Positions 1 through 7,964 of a stretch of DNA of 64,000 nucleotides are shown here, in pieces. How positions within the stretch are numbered: the first letter of the stretch is position 1; the number at the start of each line of letters is the position of its first letter. Source of the stretch: Fodinibius sediminis (GTDB lineage Bacteria; Bacteroidota; Rhodothermia; Balneolales; Balneolaceae); the NCBI RefSeq assembly GCF_900182555.1, contig NZ_FXTH01000005.1, positions 1-64,000 on the forward strand, read 5' to 3'. The notes beneath the pieces were generated by a model. That model saw only the letters and a list, made by a program, of their open reading frames with translations, made no database searches and was not told the DNA's origin. The position numbers and the translations under genes are program-made.

Positions 1-123
1 GCGCAACGAAATTCCGGTCAATTCGGCCGTTTCAGTCGCGGTTAAATCCAACGAAAAACATCGAATTAAATGCCGAAATTTGGCCTCAGAAATTCTTGAA
101 CGCTTGTAATACTTGTTATTCAT
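1..123 (-). CDS. IS1595-family transposase, N-terminal fragment (cut by window edge)
   Basis: Reading leftwards from an ATG at 121-123, an open frame of 41 codons runs without a stop to the first base of the window. It begins MNNKYYKRSRISEAKFRHLI and continues through LDLTATETAELTGISLR. Recall of the IS1595 transposase family places this segment at its N-terminus, which carries an N-terminal zinc-ribbon/HTH-type region ahead of the DDE-like nuclease domain. Only the start is present, so activity cannot be judged. The element lies directly upstream of the symporter gene at 298, so its outer end must fall between about 160 and 297. Confidence rests on motif recall, not alignment. Confidence 0.72.
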   Translation of the reverse strand, partial: MNNKYYKRSRISEAKFRHLIRCFSLDLTATETAELTGISLR

Positions 124-124
124 T

Positions 125-163
125 GTATAGCAATATGTTACAAACTTTTATAACATGCTATAC
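125..163. repeat. Inverted repeat just upstream of the transposase start
   Basis: GTATAGCA (125-132) is matched exactly by TGCTATAC (156-163), with a second inner pair TGTTA (136-140) and TAACA (151-155). It sits between the transposase start and the symporter gene. It could be part of the insertion-sequence terminal region or an operator; the sequence alone does not decide. Confidence 0.5.
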
Positions 164-297
164 TTCATAAGACCCTACCAATTTTAAAGAAGTATGCAAA
201 TATACAGTTGGTTTTGATATAAAAAATACGTTTGTTTTTGAAGCTCAGCATCTTGGAATATTAACCCTCAAATGTTCGTCTAACAGGATTATCGTTT

Positions 298-2115
298 ATG
301 GAACTTGCACCAATTGACTGGACCATAATTGGAGCTTATATGCTCTTTTCACTTCTCATCGGCTTTGCGGTAGCCCGGAAGGCCGGTAAAAATTCCGACC
401 AGTATTTTGCTGCAGGAAAGAATATGCCCTGGTGGCTGCTGGGTATTTCCATGGTTGCCACCACCTTCTCCACGGATACCCCAAACCTGGTTGCCAATAT
501 CGTTCGTACGGATGGCGTGTCGGGGAACTGGGTATGGTGGGCTTTTCTGTTAACGGGCATGCTCACGGTCTTTGTCTATGCTCACTTGTGGAAGCGCTCG
601 GGCGTACTCACCGACGTTGAATTCTACGAACTTCGCTACAGTGGCAAGATGGCTGCCTTCCTTCGGGGGTTCCGGGCGGTTTACCTGGGCTTTGTGTTCA
701 ATGTAGTGATTATGGCAACGGTATCGCTGGCGGCCATCAAGATTGCCGGGGTGCTGATGGGCCTGTCGCCGGTAGAGACGGTGGTGATTACGGGCGTTGT
801 AACGGTAATTTACAGTTCGCTGGGGGGGCTGAGAGGCGTCCTGCTGACCGACTTTTTCCAGTTTTTCCTGGCAATAGGGGGGAGCCTTATTGCGGCCTAT
901 GTGGCGCTTAATCACCCGCAGGTCGGGGGCTTTGAGGGATTGCTGAGCCATGCTGAAGTGGTGGGCCAGCTCAATATTTTACCCGACTTTACGGATCCGG
1001 CACAGGCGCTGGGTGTCTTTATTATACCGCTGGCTGTGCAGTGGTGGAGCGTCTATTATCCCGGGGCAGAGCCCGGCGGAGGCGGTTATATTGCCCAGCG
1101 TATGTTTGCGGCCAAGGATGAGAATAATTCCATAGCGGCCGTCTTCTTTTTCAATGCCGCACACTACGCTCTGCGCCCCTGGCCGTGGATTATCGTGGGG
1201 CTGTGCTCTATTATTGTGTTCCCGGATGTGGCGGCCATGCAGGAGGCCTTCCCGGATGCCGCCTCGGTAGCGGATGATGATATGGGATATGCGGCCATGC
1301 TGACGTTTATCCCCACCGGATGGCTGGGGCTTGTTGTGGCATCGCTGACCGCGGCTTATATGTCAACGATTTCAACGCACCTGAACTGGGGATCGTCCTA
1401 CCTCGTGAATGACTTCTACAAGCGGTTTATAAATCCCGAGAGCTCGGAAAAAGAATTGGTGATGGTGGGACGGCTTTCTACGGTTGTACTTATGATCGTT
1501 GCGGGGGGGCTGGCGCTGCTCATGCAGAATGCCCTCGACAGTTTCCAGATTCTCCTGCAGATCGGGGCGGGAACGGGACTCTTGTTTATCCTGCGCTGGT
1601 TCTGGTGGCGCATCAATGCCGGAAGCGAAATTGCGGCCATGGTGATCTCTTTCGTGGTAGCCGTCTATTTTCAGTTCTTCCACTCCTATACGGGCCTCCC
1701 TCAGCTGAGCGGCTGGGAAGAGATTGTCATTGGGGTGATCCTGACGACGATTGGCTGGGTCTCTGTTACCTATATGGTCCGTCCGACCTCTCAGAAGACG
1801 CTGCTGAATTTCTATGAAATTGCACGTCCCGGCGGACCCGGCTGGCAGAAAGTGCTGGATGTCGCCGAGAAAGCAGGCAGGGAAGTGCAGGTGTACAAGG
1901 ATGAAGCCTGGCGGGTGCCCCAGGGTATTTTCTGTATGCTGCTGGGCTGCTTCGCTGTGTACGGGACCTTGTTTGCCACCGGCTACTGGATTTATGGACA
2001 ATGGATCCTGGCTGGCACATTCACCGTTGTTGCCCTGGTATCCAGCGTGATGCTTTTCAAGGCCTGGCGAAAGCTGATCAATATCGGTCCCTCGGAGCAG
2101 GAACTCTATAAGTAA
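298..2115 (+). CDS. Sodium:solute symporter (SSS family)
   Basis: A 605-residue inner-membrane protein with about 14 hydrophobic segments and the SSS-type N-terminus (IGAYMLFSLLIGFAVARKAG, then a YFAAGKNMPWW stretch that fits the family's first re-entrant region). Family members couple Na+ influx to uptake of sugars, sugar acids or other small organics. It is the first gene after the insertion-sequence end and is followed on the opposite strand by fucose-catabolic genes, so a role in importing fucose, a fucose derivative or another product of the same glycan is plausible. It would be the second importer of the locus beside the FucP-type permease at 27513. The substrate is not readable from sequence. 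The C-terminal 100 residues contain a soluble stretch (about 505-540) followed by two last membrane segments. Confidence 0.85.
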   Translation: MELAPIDWTIIGAYMLFSLLIGFAVARKAGKNSDQYFAAGKNMPWWLLGISMVATTFSTDTPNLVANIVRTDGVSGNWVWWAFLLTGMLTVFVYAHLWKRSGVLTDVEFYELRYSGKMAAFLRGFRAVYLGFVFNVVIMATVSLAAIKIAGVLMGLSPVETVVITGVVTVIYSSLGGLRGVLLTDFFQFFLAIGGSLIAAYVALNHPQVGGFEGLLSHAEVVGQLNILPDFTDPAQALGVFIIPLAVQWWSVYYPGAEPGGGGYIAQRMFAAKDENNSIAAVFFFNAAHYALRPWPWIIVGLCSIIVFPDVAAMQEAFPDAASVADDDMGYAAMLTFIPTGWLGLVVASLTAAYMSTISTHLNWGSSYLVNDFYKRFINPESSEKELVMVGRLSTVVLMIVAGGLALLMQNALDSFQILLQIGAGTGLLFILRWFWWRINAGSEIAAMVISFVVAVYFQFFHSYTGLPQLSGWEEIVIGVILTTIGWVSVTYMVRPTSQKTLLNFYEIARPGGPGWQKVLDVAEKAGREVQVYKDEAWRVPQGIFCMLLGCFAVYGTLFATGYWIYGQWILAGTFTVVALVSSVMLFKAWRKLINIGPSEQELYK

Positions 2116-2422
2116 TTCCCTGCTCCATAAACGGGGGCAAGCCGGTGGTTCAATAAAGTGCCCGGGACGGGCACGCCCATGCGGCGGAAAGAGGGCCGGC
2201 ATCCGCTATATACCCTCAATACAATGAAGGACACGCTATTTATTCTCCTTTTTCCGGATGCTGAGCTTTATGAAAGGGAGCATCAGTCCGCTTTAAACAG
2301 AGAGGTGAACGGTGGGGCGCTTGTACCTGTATAAACGCTCGACGGACCCGTGGGATACCGAGATTGAAATGGAAGTCAAGCTCCGATGGAACCGGATGGG
2401 ATCCCGGATAATCTGATATGAG
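2116..2422. other. Intergenic region between convergent symporter and SDR genes
   Basis: About 300 bases between two converging genes. A perfect 6-bp hairpin (GTGCCC 2158-2163 / GGGCAC 2169-2174) lies 43 bases after the symporter stop but has no T-run. A 36-codon open frame at 2224-2334 has no recognisable product. Nothing else was identified. Confidence 0.5.
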
Positions 2423-3208
2423 TTATGAAATAGCCCGGTCCAGGTGCACATAGCCACCGTCAACATGAATGAACTGACCGGTGGTATGCGAAGAGCGGGG
2501 GGAGAGCAGAAAGAGGGCCGTGTCGGCAATTTCGGCAGGCCGGGTCATGCGTCGGCCGAGGGGAATCTTGTCAGTGATTGTTTTTTTCTTCTGTTCCGGC
2601 TGGTCGAAGGTACTGAGCCACTCTTTGTAGCCGGGAGTGAAGGATTCGGCGATGATAATAGCATTGACACGGATGTCCGATTCCCGCAGCTCGAGGGCCC
2701 ACTCGCGGGTCAATGCCAGCACCCCGCCCTTGGCCGCGGCATAGCCGGAGGTGCCTCCCTGTCCTGTCAGTGCAACTTTGGAGGCGATGTTGAGAATGGG
2801 TCCTGATGATTCTTTCAGGTGGGGAAGGGCTGTTTTCGTCACCTCGAAAAAATGGACGAGGTTTAGTTTCAGGGAATCCATGAAGGCCTCGTAGGAATCT
2901 TCAAAGCCCACCCCGTCGTTGATACCGAGGTTGTTAACCAGCCCGTCTACGCGGCCGTATTTGTCAACAGCCTGAATGACAGCTTGTTGGCAACCCTCCC
3001 TGGAAGTGAGATCGGCCTGTACAAACAGGCTTTCCTTTCCCTGCCTGGAAAGCTCGGATGCCAGGTCGCGGCCCCGGTCGCTTATATCAATGATGACCGG
3101 GATGCCTCCTTCGTTTGCGATATGCCGCACGATGACTTCCCCGATGCTGCCTGTGAGGCCCGCGCCCCCGGTAACCAAAATGACCTTGTCATTGAGTTCC
3201 AGATCCAT
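2423..3208 (-). CDS. SDR-family L-fucose dehydrogenase (probable)
   Basis: A 262-residue short-chain dehydrogenase that would oxidise L-fucose to the fuconolactone with NAD(P)+. Visible features are a glycine-rich loop TGGAGLTGSIG near residue 14, NNLG near 90, a catalytic Ser in NIASK, the Tyr-x3-Lys pair in GYAAAKG, and a C-terminus IPLGRRMT...GGYVHLDRAIS. That last stretch matches what I recall of bacterial L-fucose dehydrogenases. The start is set at the ATG at 3206-3208 (MDLELNDK), because the 22 residues before it in the longer frame do not look like SDR sequence. The loop fits TGxxGxxG, seen more in extended SDRs, rather than the classical TGxxxGxG. It lies 94 bases downstream of the FAH-family gene on the same strand, probably one transcript. 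Confidence 0.75.
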   Translation of the reverse strand: MDLELNDKVILVTGGAGLTGSIGEVIVRHIANEGGIPVIIDISDRGRDLASELSRQGKESLFVQADLTSREGCQQAVIQAVDKYGRVDGLVNNLGINDGVGFEDSYEAFMDSLKLNLVHFFEVTKTALPHLKESSGPILNIASKVALTGQGGTSGYAAAKGGVLALTREWALELRESDIRVNAIIIAESFTPGYKEWLSTFDQPEQKKKTITDKIPLGRRMTRPAEIADTALFLLSPRSSHTTGQFIHVDGGYVHLDRAIS

Positions 3209-3302
3209 AGCTGCTGTAATTGAAGAGTTGGAGTATCCGGCCAGCCCCGGCGGTTGACATGACGGGGCCGCCAAAATAATCTTCCAGAGGGAAACGGTGC
3301 AA

Positions 3303-4148
3303 TCAGATTTCCTTCACCGGGTTATTGAGTTCGCCGATGCCGCTGACCCAGGTCCGTACGGTATCACCCGCTGTCAGGTAGATCGGTGGTTTCCGGCTGA
3401 AGCCCACACCCTGCGGGGTCCCGGAGGCAATGATGTCTCCTGCTTCCAGGGTAAAGGAATGGGAGAGGCTGGATACGAGCTCGGCGACACCGAAAATCAT
3501 ATCCCTGGTATTGGCTTCCTGCAGGGTTTGTCCGTTGACGCTGCATCCGATGTCCAGATTTTGCGGATCGTCGATCTCATCGGCTGTTACAATAACGGGC
3601 CCCAGGGGACAGAAGGTATCGAGGGATTTTCCGCGGACCCACTGTTCGTCACTGAACTGAAGATCCCGCGCAGAGATATCATTGATTACCGTGTAGCCGA
3701 AGACATGAGACAGGGCTTCTTCCGGGCTGATATTCTTGGCATTCTTGCCAATGACAATACCCAGCTCAACCTCGTAATCCACTTCCCGGGTCAGGTCTAC
3801 CGGAATTTCTATAGTGTCGGTTGCCGAGATGATGGAACTGGAGAATTTGGTAAAGACCAGCGGCGTATCGGGCACATCCATCTGCGACTCCGAGGCGTGA
3901 TCCAGGTAATTGAGGCCGATGGCCACGATTTTGGAAGGGGTGCTGACAGGGGCGTCATAGTCTTCTTTTTTCACCGGCCGTCCCTCGCCTGTATACTCTT
4001 CCAGCGTTTTTTTGACCTGCTCGATATTACTGGGTTCGCTTTTTATTAAGTCCATTAGTGAGCCTCTGAAGCCCAGGTCATTTAATGAAATGCTTTGTCC
4101 GTCAACAATGGCGGTGGCGGTGCCATCTTTTAAAGTTGTAAGTTTCAC
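3303..4148 (-). CDS. FAH-family hydrolase, probable 2,4-diketo-3-deoxy-L-fuconate hydrolase
   Basis: A 281-residue fumarylacetoacetate-hydrolase-family protein. In the non-phosphorylating fucose route this family cleaves 2,4-diketo-3-deoxy-L-fuconate to pyruvate and L-lactate. The family's metal-ligand pattern is visible: a Glu-x-Glu in DYEVELGIVIG near residue 127 and an Asp in ISARDLQ near 160. The C-terminal stretch GDIIASGTPQGVG is also typical. The start appears to be GTG (4146-4148), with no in-frame ATG just upstream. It heads a two-gene minus-strand unit with the SDR gene and is divergent from the aldo/keto reductase at 4501. Family assignment is firm. The substrate is inferred from neighbours; other FAH-family acids are possible. 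Confidence 0.82.
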   Translation of the reverse strand: MKLTTLKDGTATAIVDGQSISLNDLGFRGSLMDLIKSEPSNIEQVKKTLEEYTGEGRPVKKEDYDAPVSTPSKIVAIGLNYLDHASESQMDVPDTPLVFTKFSSSIISATDTIEIPVDLTREVDYEVELGIVIGKNAKNISPEEALSHVFGYTVINDISARDLQFSDEQWVRGKSLDTFCPLGPVIVTADEIDDPQNLDIGCSVNGQTLQEANTRDMIFGVAELVSSLSHSFTLEAGDIIASGTPQGVGFSRKPPIYLTAGDTVRTWVSGIGELNNPVKEI

Positions 4149-4500
4149 GGGATAGCTTGTTTAGAGTTAGATAATTATGGTTATGGAATAAGAGTGGCTG
4201 CCGTCATGGAAGCCGCACCTTTCCGGGTGCCGGCCAATGGGTCCCTTATCACCGACAATAGATGTTCATGATCTGCCTCTGCCTGCAACAACAGGTGCCG
4301 CAGACCCCGGGAAAGTAAAAAAGATCATCATTTATTTAAATAGCCATCCCCATGATATCAAAACTTTTGGGGACAGCGAAAAGGTTTTTCAGTTATTTGC
4401 AGATAAATGGTATGTTGGCTGACGCAGGAACTCGACAACAGGGCCTGTTGTTGCTTTTCCTGGATGTAAATGCTATTCAAAATTATATCATTGACTGACT
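4149..4500. other. Divergent intergenic region between FAH hydrolase and aldo/keto reductase
   Basis: About 350 bases that must hold the promoters of both flanking genes. A 61-codon open frame (4237-4422) shows no family features and is judged non-coding. No palindrome like the one in front of susC (18050-18086) was found here, so these genes may not share its operator. Confidence 0.5.
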
Positions 4501-5499
4501 ATGAAATATCGAACGCTTGGGAATACTGATCTTAAACTGTCTGCTGTTACCTTTGGCGCTTGGGCAACCGGCGGCTGGATGTGGGGAGGAACCGAACAAA
4601 ACAATTCTGTGGATGCCATTCGGGCCGCTTTTGATCACGGCGTTACCTCTATTGATACGGCTCCGGTGTATGGGCAGGGGCTAAGTGAAAAAATTGTGGG
4701 CGAAGCCATCAGCAGCATTCCGAGGGAAAAGCTTCAGATACTCACTAAATTCGGTTTGCGCTGGGATACGGACAAGGGGCATTTTCGCTTTGCCAGTGTC
4801 GACAACGATGGAAATCCCATAGATGTGCATGAGTATGCTGCCAAAGAAAGTATTATCAGGGAGTGTGAACAAAGCCTCCGACGGCTGGATACCGATTATA
4901 TCGATCTTTATCAGATTCACTGGCCCGACCCGACGACGCCCATCGAAGAGACGATGGAAGCAGTGAGTCGGCTCAAGGAGCAGGGCAAGGTGCGGGAAGC
5001 AGCGGTTTGCAATTACAATGTGGAGCAGATGAAGGAGTCAGACAACTATATTAATATCGCTTCCAACCAGGTGCCCTACAGCATGCTGCGGCGCGACATT
5101 GAAGAGGATATTGTACCCTACTGTGTAGAACACGGGAAGGGGATCCTGGCGTATAGTCCCCTGCAGCGCGGGCTGTTGACTGGAAAAATGGAGGCCGGTC
5201 AGGATTTTGCGGAAGGCGATGCCCGGCCCGAGAGTCCATACTATTCGGATGAAAATATTCGCCGGACCAATGCTTTCCTGGACAATATCCGTCCCATTGC
5301 CGAAAAGCACGATGCCACACTGGCCCAGCTTACCATCCAATGGACGATACAGCAGCCGGGAATTACCATTGCGCTGGTGGGGGCCCGGAATGTAGAGCAG
5401 GCCACCCAGAACGCCGGGGCGGCTGATATTGAACTGACTGAGGAGGAGATCACAGCCATCAACAGCGAACTTGACAAGCTGGAACTCGATCTGAGCTGA
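4501..5499 (+). CDS. Aldo/keto reductase
   Basis: A 332-residue (alpha/beta)8 NAD(P)-dependent oxidoreductase. The AKR tetrad is visible: Asp and Tyr in SIDTAPVYGQG (about residues 51-60), Lys in ILTKFG (about 83), and His in QIHWPDP (about 140). The C-terminal cofactor region LVGARNVEQATQNAG is also typical. It is transcribed away from the FAH/SDR pair and followed by a candidate terminator. Members of this family include sugar 1-dehydrogenases, so it could oxidise L-fucose or another aldose released from the same glycan, in parallel to the SDR at 2423. That is inference from position; the family is too broad to fix the substrate. Confidence 0.85.
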   Translation: MKYRTLGNTDLKLSAVTFGAWATGGWMWGGTEQNNSVDAIRAAFDHGVTSIDTAPVYGQGLSEKIVGEAISSIPREKLQILTKFGLRWDTDKGHFRFASVDNDGNPIDVHEYAAKESIIRECEQSLRRLDTDYIDLYQIHWPDPTTPIEETMEAVSRLKEQGKVREAAVCNYNVEQMKESDNYINIASNQVPYSMLRRDIEEDIVPYCVEHGKGILAYSPLQRGLLTGKMEAGQDFAEGDARPESPYYSDENIRRTNAFLDNIRPIAEKHDATLAQLTIQWTIQQPGITIALVGARNVEQATQNAGAADIELTEEEITAINSELDKLELDLS

Positions 5500-5525
5500 T
5501 AACGGTTGCCATGCTTTTATATCTG

Positions 5526-5558
5526 CCCATCCCCGGCGTCCGTCCGGGGCTGGGTTTT
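5526..5558 (+). terminator. Candidate rho-independent terminator after aldo/keto reductase
   Basis: CCCCGG (5531-5536) pairs with CCGGGG (5544-5549). The stem extends across a 2x2 internal loop by CCC (5526-5528) / GGG (5552-5554), and is followed directly by TTTT. It starts 27 bases after the stop codon. Confidence 0.55.
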
Positions 5559-5560
5559 GT

Positions 5561-5902
5561 CACATTCATAAAGGAGTAATAAACCTCCGGCCTAACGAAA
5601 GGTGAGGGGCCCGTTTCATCGTGGCGAGTGGGAGCGGCCATAAATCATTTCCTGTTTGACGACCAGCGGGAGGAGCTAAATGATTTTAGCGACGGGAGCC
5701 GCGGTGGGGCGCCGAAGCTTTCTCAGCCGGTGAGTTTTTTTGGTTCCTTTTTTGCTCATTCAAAAAAGGAACAACTATTTCCACGCCTCACCAGCTAAGG
5801 CCGGCTGTTTGGGGGAAATTGATTCACGACTTTCAACCTTTAACATACAACCTGCAACAAAACTAACTCTATATGGGACGTGTCACTTTCATAAGGAAGT
5901 AT
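5561..5902. repeat. Dispersed intergenic repeat, composite copy 1
   Basis: Three blocks recur elsewhere in the window. The first (about 5568-5600) matches 54029-54062 almost base for base. The second (about 5723-5774) contains a perfect 12-bp hairpin, GTTCCTTTTTTG (5743-5754) / CAAAAAAGGAAC (5761-5772), and matches 54198-54276. The third (about 5780-5902) matches 6321-6447 and 54349-54450. No gene is credible here. Confidence 0.75.
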
Positions 5903-6017
5903 CAGGGGTTTGGGGAAGAGCCGGGAAACATTATTTAGTTCAACTACTCCTGTGGAAGAGCGATCCATGAGGGAAAGGTTTTAGCCCTTACAACATCTTG
6001 CTCTTCCCCAACACTTT

Positions 6018-6166
6018 TTTTCGTTCCAGCTTGCTGGCCCCGGCTTGTACGGGGTTTAGCGATAAAAAATGAACAGCACATAAATTACCTGTTGCCCTCT
6101 CCTTTAATTTAAATCTATCTTTTTTTATTTAACCCCTTTTGAATGGTCAAAAGGGGCGTAAAAACC
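6018..6166. repeat. Dispersed intergenic repeat with paired hairpins, copy 1
   Basis: Two adjacent perfect hairpins, CCAGC/GCTGG (6026-6037) and CCCCG/CGGGG (6038-6054), are followed by TTTAGCGATAAAAAATG. The hairpin pair recurs at 54224-54251, the trailing stretch recurs at about 54281-54297, and the downstream block (about 6088-6158) recurs at 53848-53918. The blocks are in a different order at the second locus. Confidence 0.7.
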
Positions 6167-6310
6167 ACCGGCGAAGCAGCTTCGGCGTCCGGGACCGTTC
6201 GCTGCGGAAATAAATGTAGATATTGGTTTTTCTGTAACTTCAACTCACCTATTGCCCCGGATCACTTGCTGCCTTTACCCCTGCTTTCCCCATTTATTTC
6301 GTTATCGCAG

Positions 6311-6447
6311 CTCCCGTTCCCTTTCCACGCCTCACCAGCCAAGGCCGGCTGTTTGGGGGAAATAGATTCACAACCTTCAACCTTTAACATACAACTTGCA
6401 ACAGATCTTTATCTAGATGGGGCTTCTCGCTTTCATAAAGGAACATC
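6311..6447. repeat. Dispersed intergenic repeat, third-block copy 2
   Basis: This is a near-identical direct repeat of 5779-5902, with shared words CCACGCCTCACCAGC, AAGGCCGGCTGTTTGGGGGAA and TTCAACCTTTAACATACAAC. It ends about 150 bases upstream of the asparagine-synthetase-like gene. Further copies are at 53494-53572 (partial) and 54349-54450. Confidence 0.75.
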
Positions 6448-6595
6448 CCTTTGGTGACAAAAATGAATAACTCAGAACGTACCCTTTTCCGTAAATAAAT
6501 CAGTGCATGTCGAGTTACACCATTTTCTAATACTCTCGTTTTCCCCTATATTTAGACAGTGTTTCCAACCGTTCTGCTAACCTAATTTTTTTCGT

Positions 6596-7924
6596 ATGGC
6601 TGCATCTCATCATTATGTGGAGGATTTTGAAAATCTTCTTGACCCCGATCTTAACATCATTTTCAATATGTCGCTGGAGGAAGCGGAAGCAGCGGTGCTT
6701 TCGGAGGATCCACGGCGCGTTCGCGAAATCGACGGGTCTTTTGCAATCGTAAAAAAGAAGGGCAGGGAAGTTTTTATGGCCCGGTCCATCGGCCGTCCCA
6801 TGCGCTATTTTTTGGCCAAGCAGGCTTCCGGGCCCCTGCTGATTGTGGCCGAGCGTATTGATGAGATCTACGACTATCTCAAGCAAAAGGGACTGCACGA
6901 GCAGTTTCATCCTTCGTATACGCGGATGGTGCCGGCGCATCATCTGACCCGCCTGCAGCTGATAGGCTGTCCGGACCCGAGTCCGGAGTACAAACGCTAC
7001 TTCGACCCGCGGCAAAATGTGCTGGATGGCGATTTGGATGCTATCGGTGCCCGCTATATCGGGGCCCTGGCTGCTGAATGTCAAAAGTGGTTGAAAGGCC
7101 TCCCCGAAAAGGAGCCGATCGGGGTTCTTTTTTCAGGCGGTATTGACAGCGGATCCGTTTTCCTGGTGCTTTACCACCTGATGCTGGAGATGGGGATGTC
7201 ACCGCAGCGCCTGAAAGCGTTCACGTTGTCGGTAGAGGGGGGCAAAGACGCGCAACAGGCCGCCCGGTTTCTGGATCAGCTGGACCTGTCGCTGTTCCTG
7301 GAGGTTGTTGATGTTCCCGCGGAGGAAATAGACTACAAAAAGACCATCCGCATTGTGGAAGATTATAAGTCACTGGATGTGGAAGCCGCCACCATGACCG
7401 AAGCCTTGTGCCGTAAAATTCGGGAGCGGTATCCCGACTGGAAGTACCTGGCCGATGGCGACGGCGGCGATGAAAATATGAAGGATTACCCCATTGAGGA
7501 AAACCCGGAGCTGACGATCCGCAGTGTGCTGAATAATCAGATGCTCTATCACGAGGGGTGGGGCGTGGACAAGATCAAGCACTCGCTTACCTATTCGGGG
7601 GGGCTCAGCCGCGGGCATGTCCGGACGTATGCGCCGCCACGCTACTATGGATTCACCTCTTTTAGTCCCTATACGCTGCCCAACGTGATAGAAGTGTCGG
7701 AAGGCATCCCGTTTATTCAGCTCACCGACTGGGACCATGAAGAGCTTTATGCCCTGAAAGGGGAAATTGTACAGCGGGGCATCAAGGCAGTGACGGGGAT
7801 GGATATGCCTGCTTTTCCCAAGCGGCGGCTGCAGCACGGGGCCGCACCGGAAGAGAAGACGGAGGAGCTGTTTGCCGAGGATGAAATGGTCTATCGGCGC
7901 TATTTTTCCTCCCTGTACGGGTAG
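6596..7924 (+). CDS. Asparagine-synthetase-like ATP-dependent amide/amidine ligase
   Basis: A 442-residue protein whose C-terminal two thirds match the PP-loop synthetase domain of class B asparagine synthetases. The pyrophosphate loop SGGIDS is at residues 180-185 and GDGGDEN near 286-292. Such domains adenylate a carboxylate and join it to an amine. The N-terminal part (residues 1-140) resembles the AsnB N-terminal fold but begins MAASHHY and has no Cys at position 2. The glutaminase nucleophile is therefore absent, and the nitrogen donor must be ammonia or an amine substrate, as in beta-lactam-synthetase-like relatives. It is the first gene of a three-gene unit, 40 bases before the radical SAM gene. 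The acceptor is unknown; a route to ordinary asparagine is unlikely given its partners. Confidence 0.8.
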   Translation: MAASHHYVEDFENLLDPDLNIIFNMSLEEAEAAVLSEDPRRVREIDGSFAIVKKKGREVFMARSIGRPMRYFLAKQASGPLLIVAERIDEIYDYLKQKGLHEQFHPSYTRMVPAHHLTRLQLIGCPDPSPEYKRYFDPRQNVLDGDLDAIGARYIGALAAECQKWLKGLPEKEPIGVLFSGGIDSGSVFLVLYHLMLEMGMSPQRLKAFTLSVEGGKDAQQAARFLDQLDLSLFLEVVDVPAEEIDYKKTIRIVEDYKSLDVEAATMTEALCRKIRERYPDWKYLADGDGGDENMKDYPIEENPELTIRSVLNNQMLYHEGWGVDKIKHSLTYSGGLSRGHVRTYAPPRYYGFTSFSPYTLPNVIEVSEGIPFIQLTDWDHEELYALKGEIVQRGIKAVTGMDMPAFPKRRLQHGAAPEEKTEELFAEDEMVYRRYFSSLYG

Positions 7925-7964
7925 CGCTGTCGGAAGATGAGATTAAAAATTGCCGCCTGAAATC

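Noticed and set aside
2224-2334. 36-codon open frame in the gap after the SSS symporter
   Set aside because: Too short, no recognisable features, in a convergent gap.
4237-4422. 61-codon open frame between FAH hydrolase and aldo/keto reductase
   Set aside because: No family motif or start signal, and it lies in a divergent promoter region; more likely chance.
5740-6457. Open frames (76 and 104 codons) in the repeat region before the Asn-synthetase-like gene, considered as possible precursor peptides
   Set aside because: They coincide with repeat blocks that recur at 53.5-54.4 kb without the frame being kept, so they are not credible peptides.
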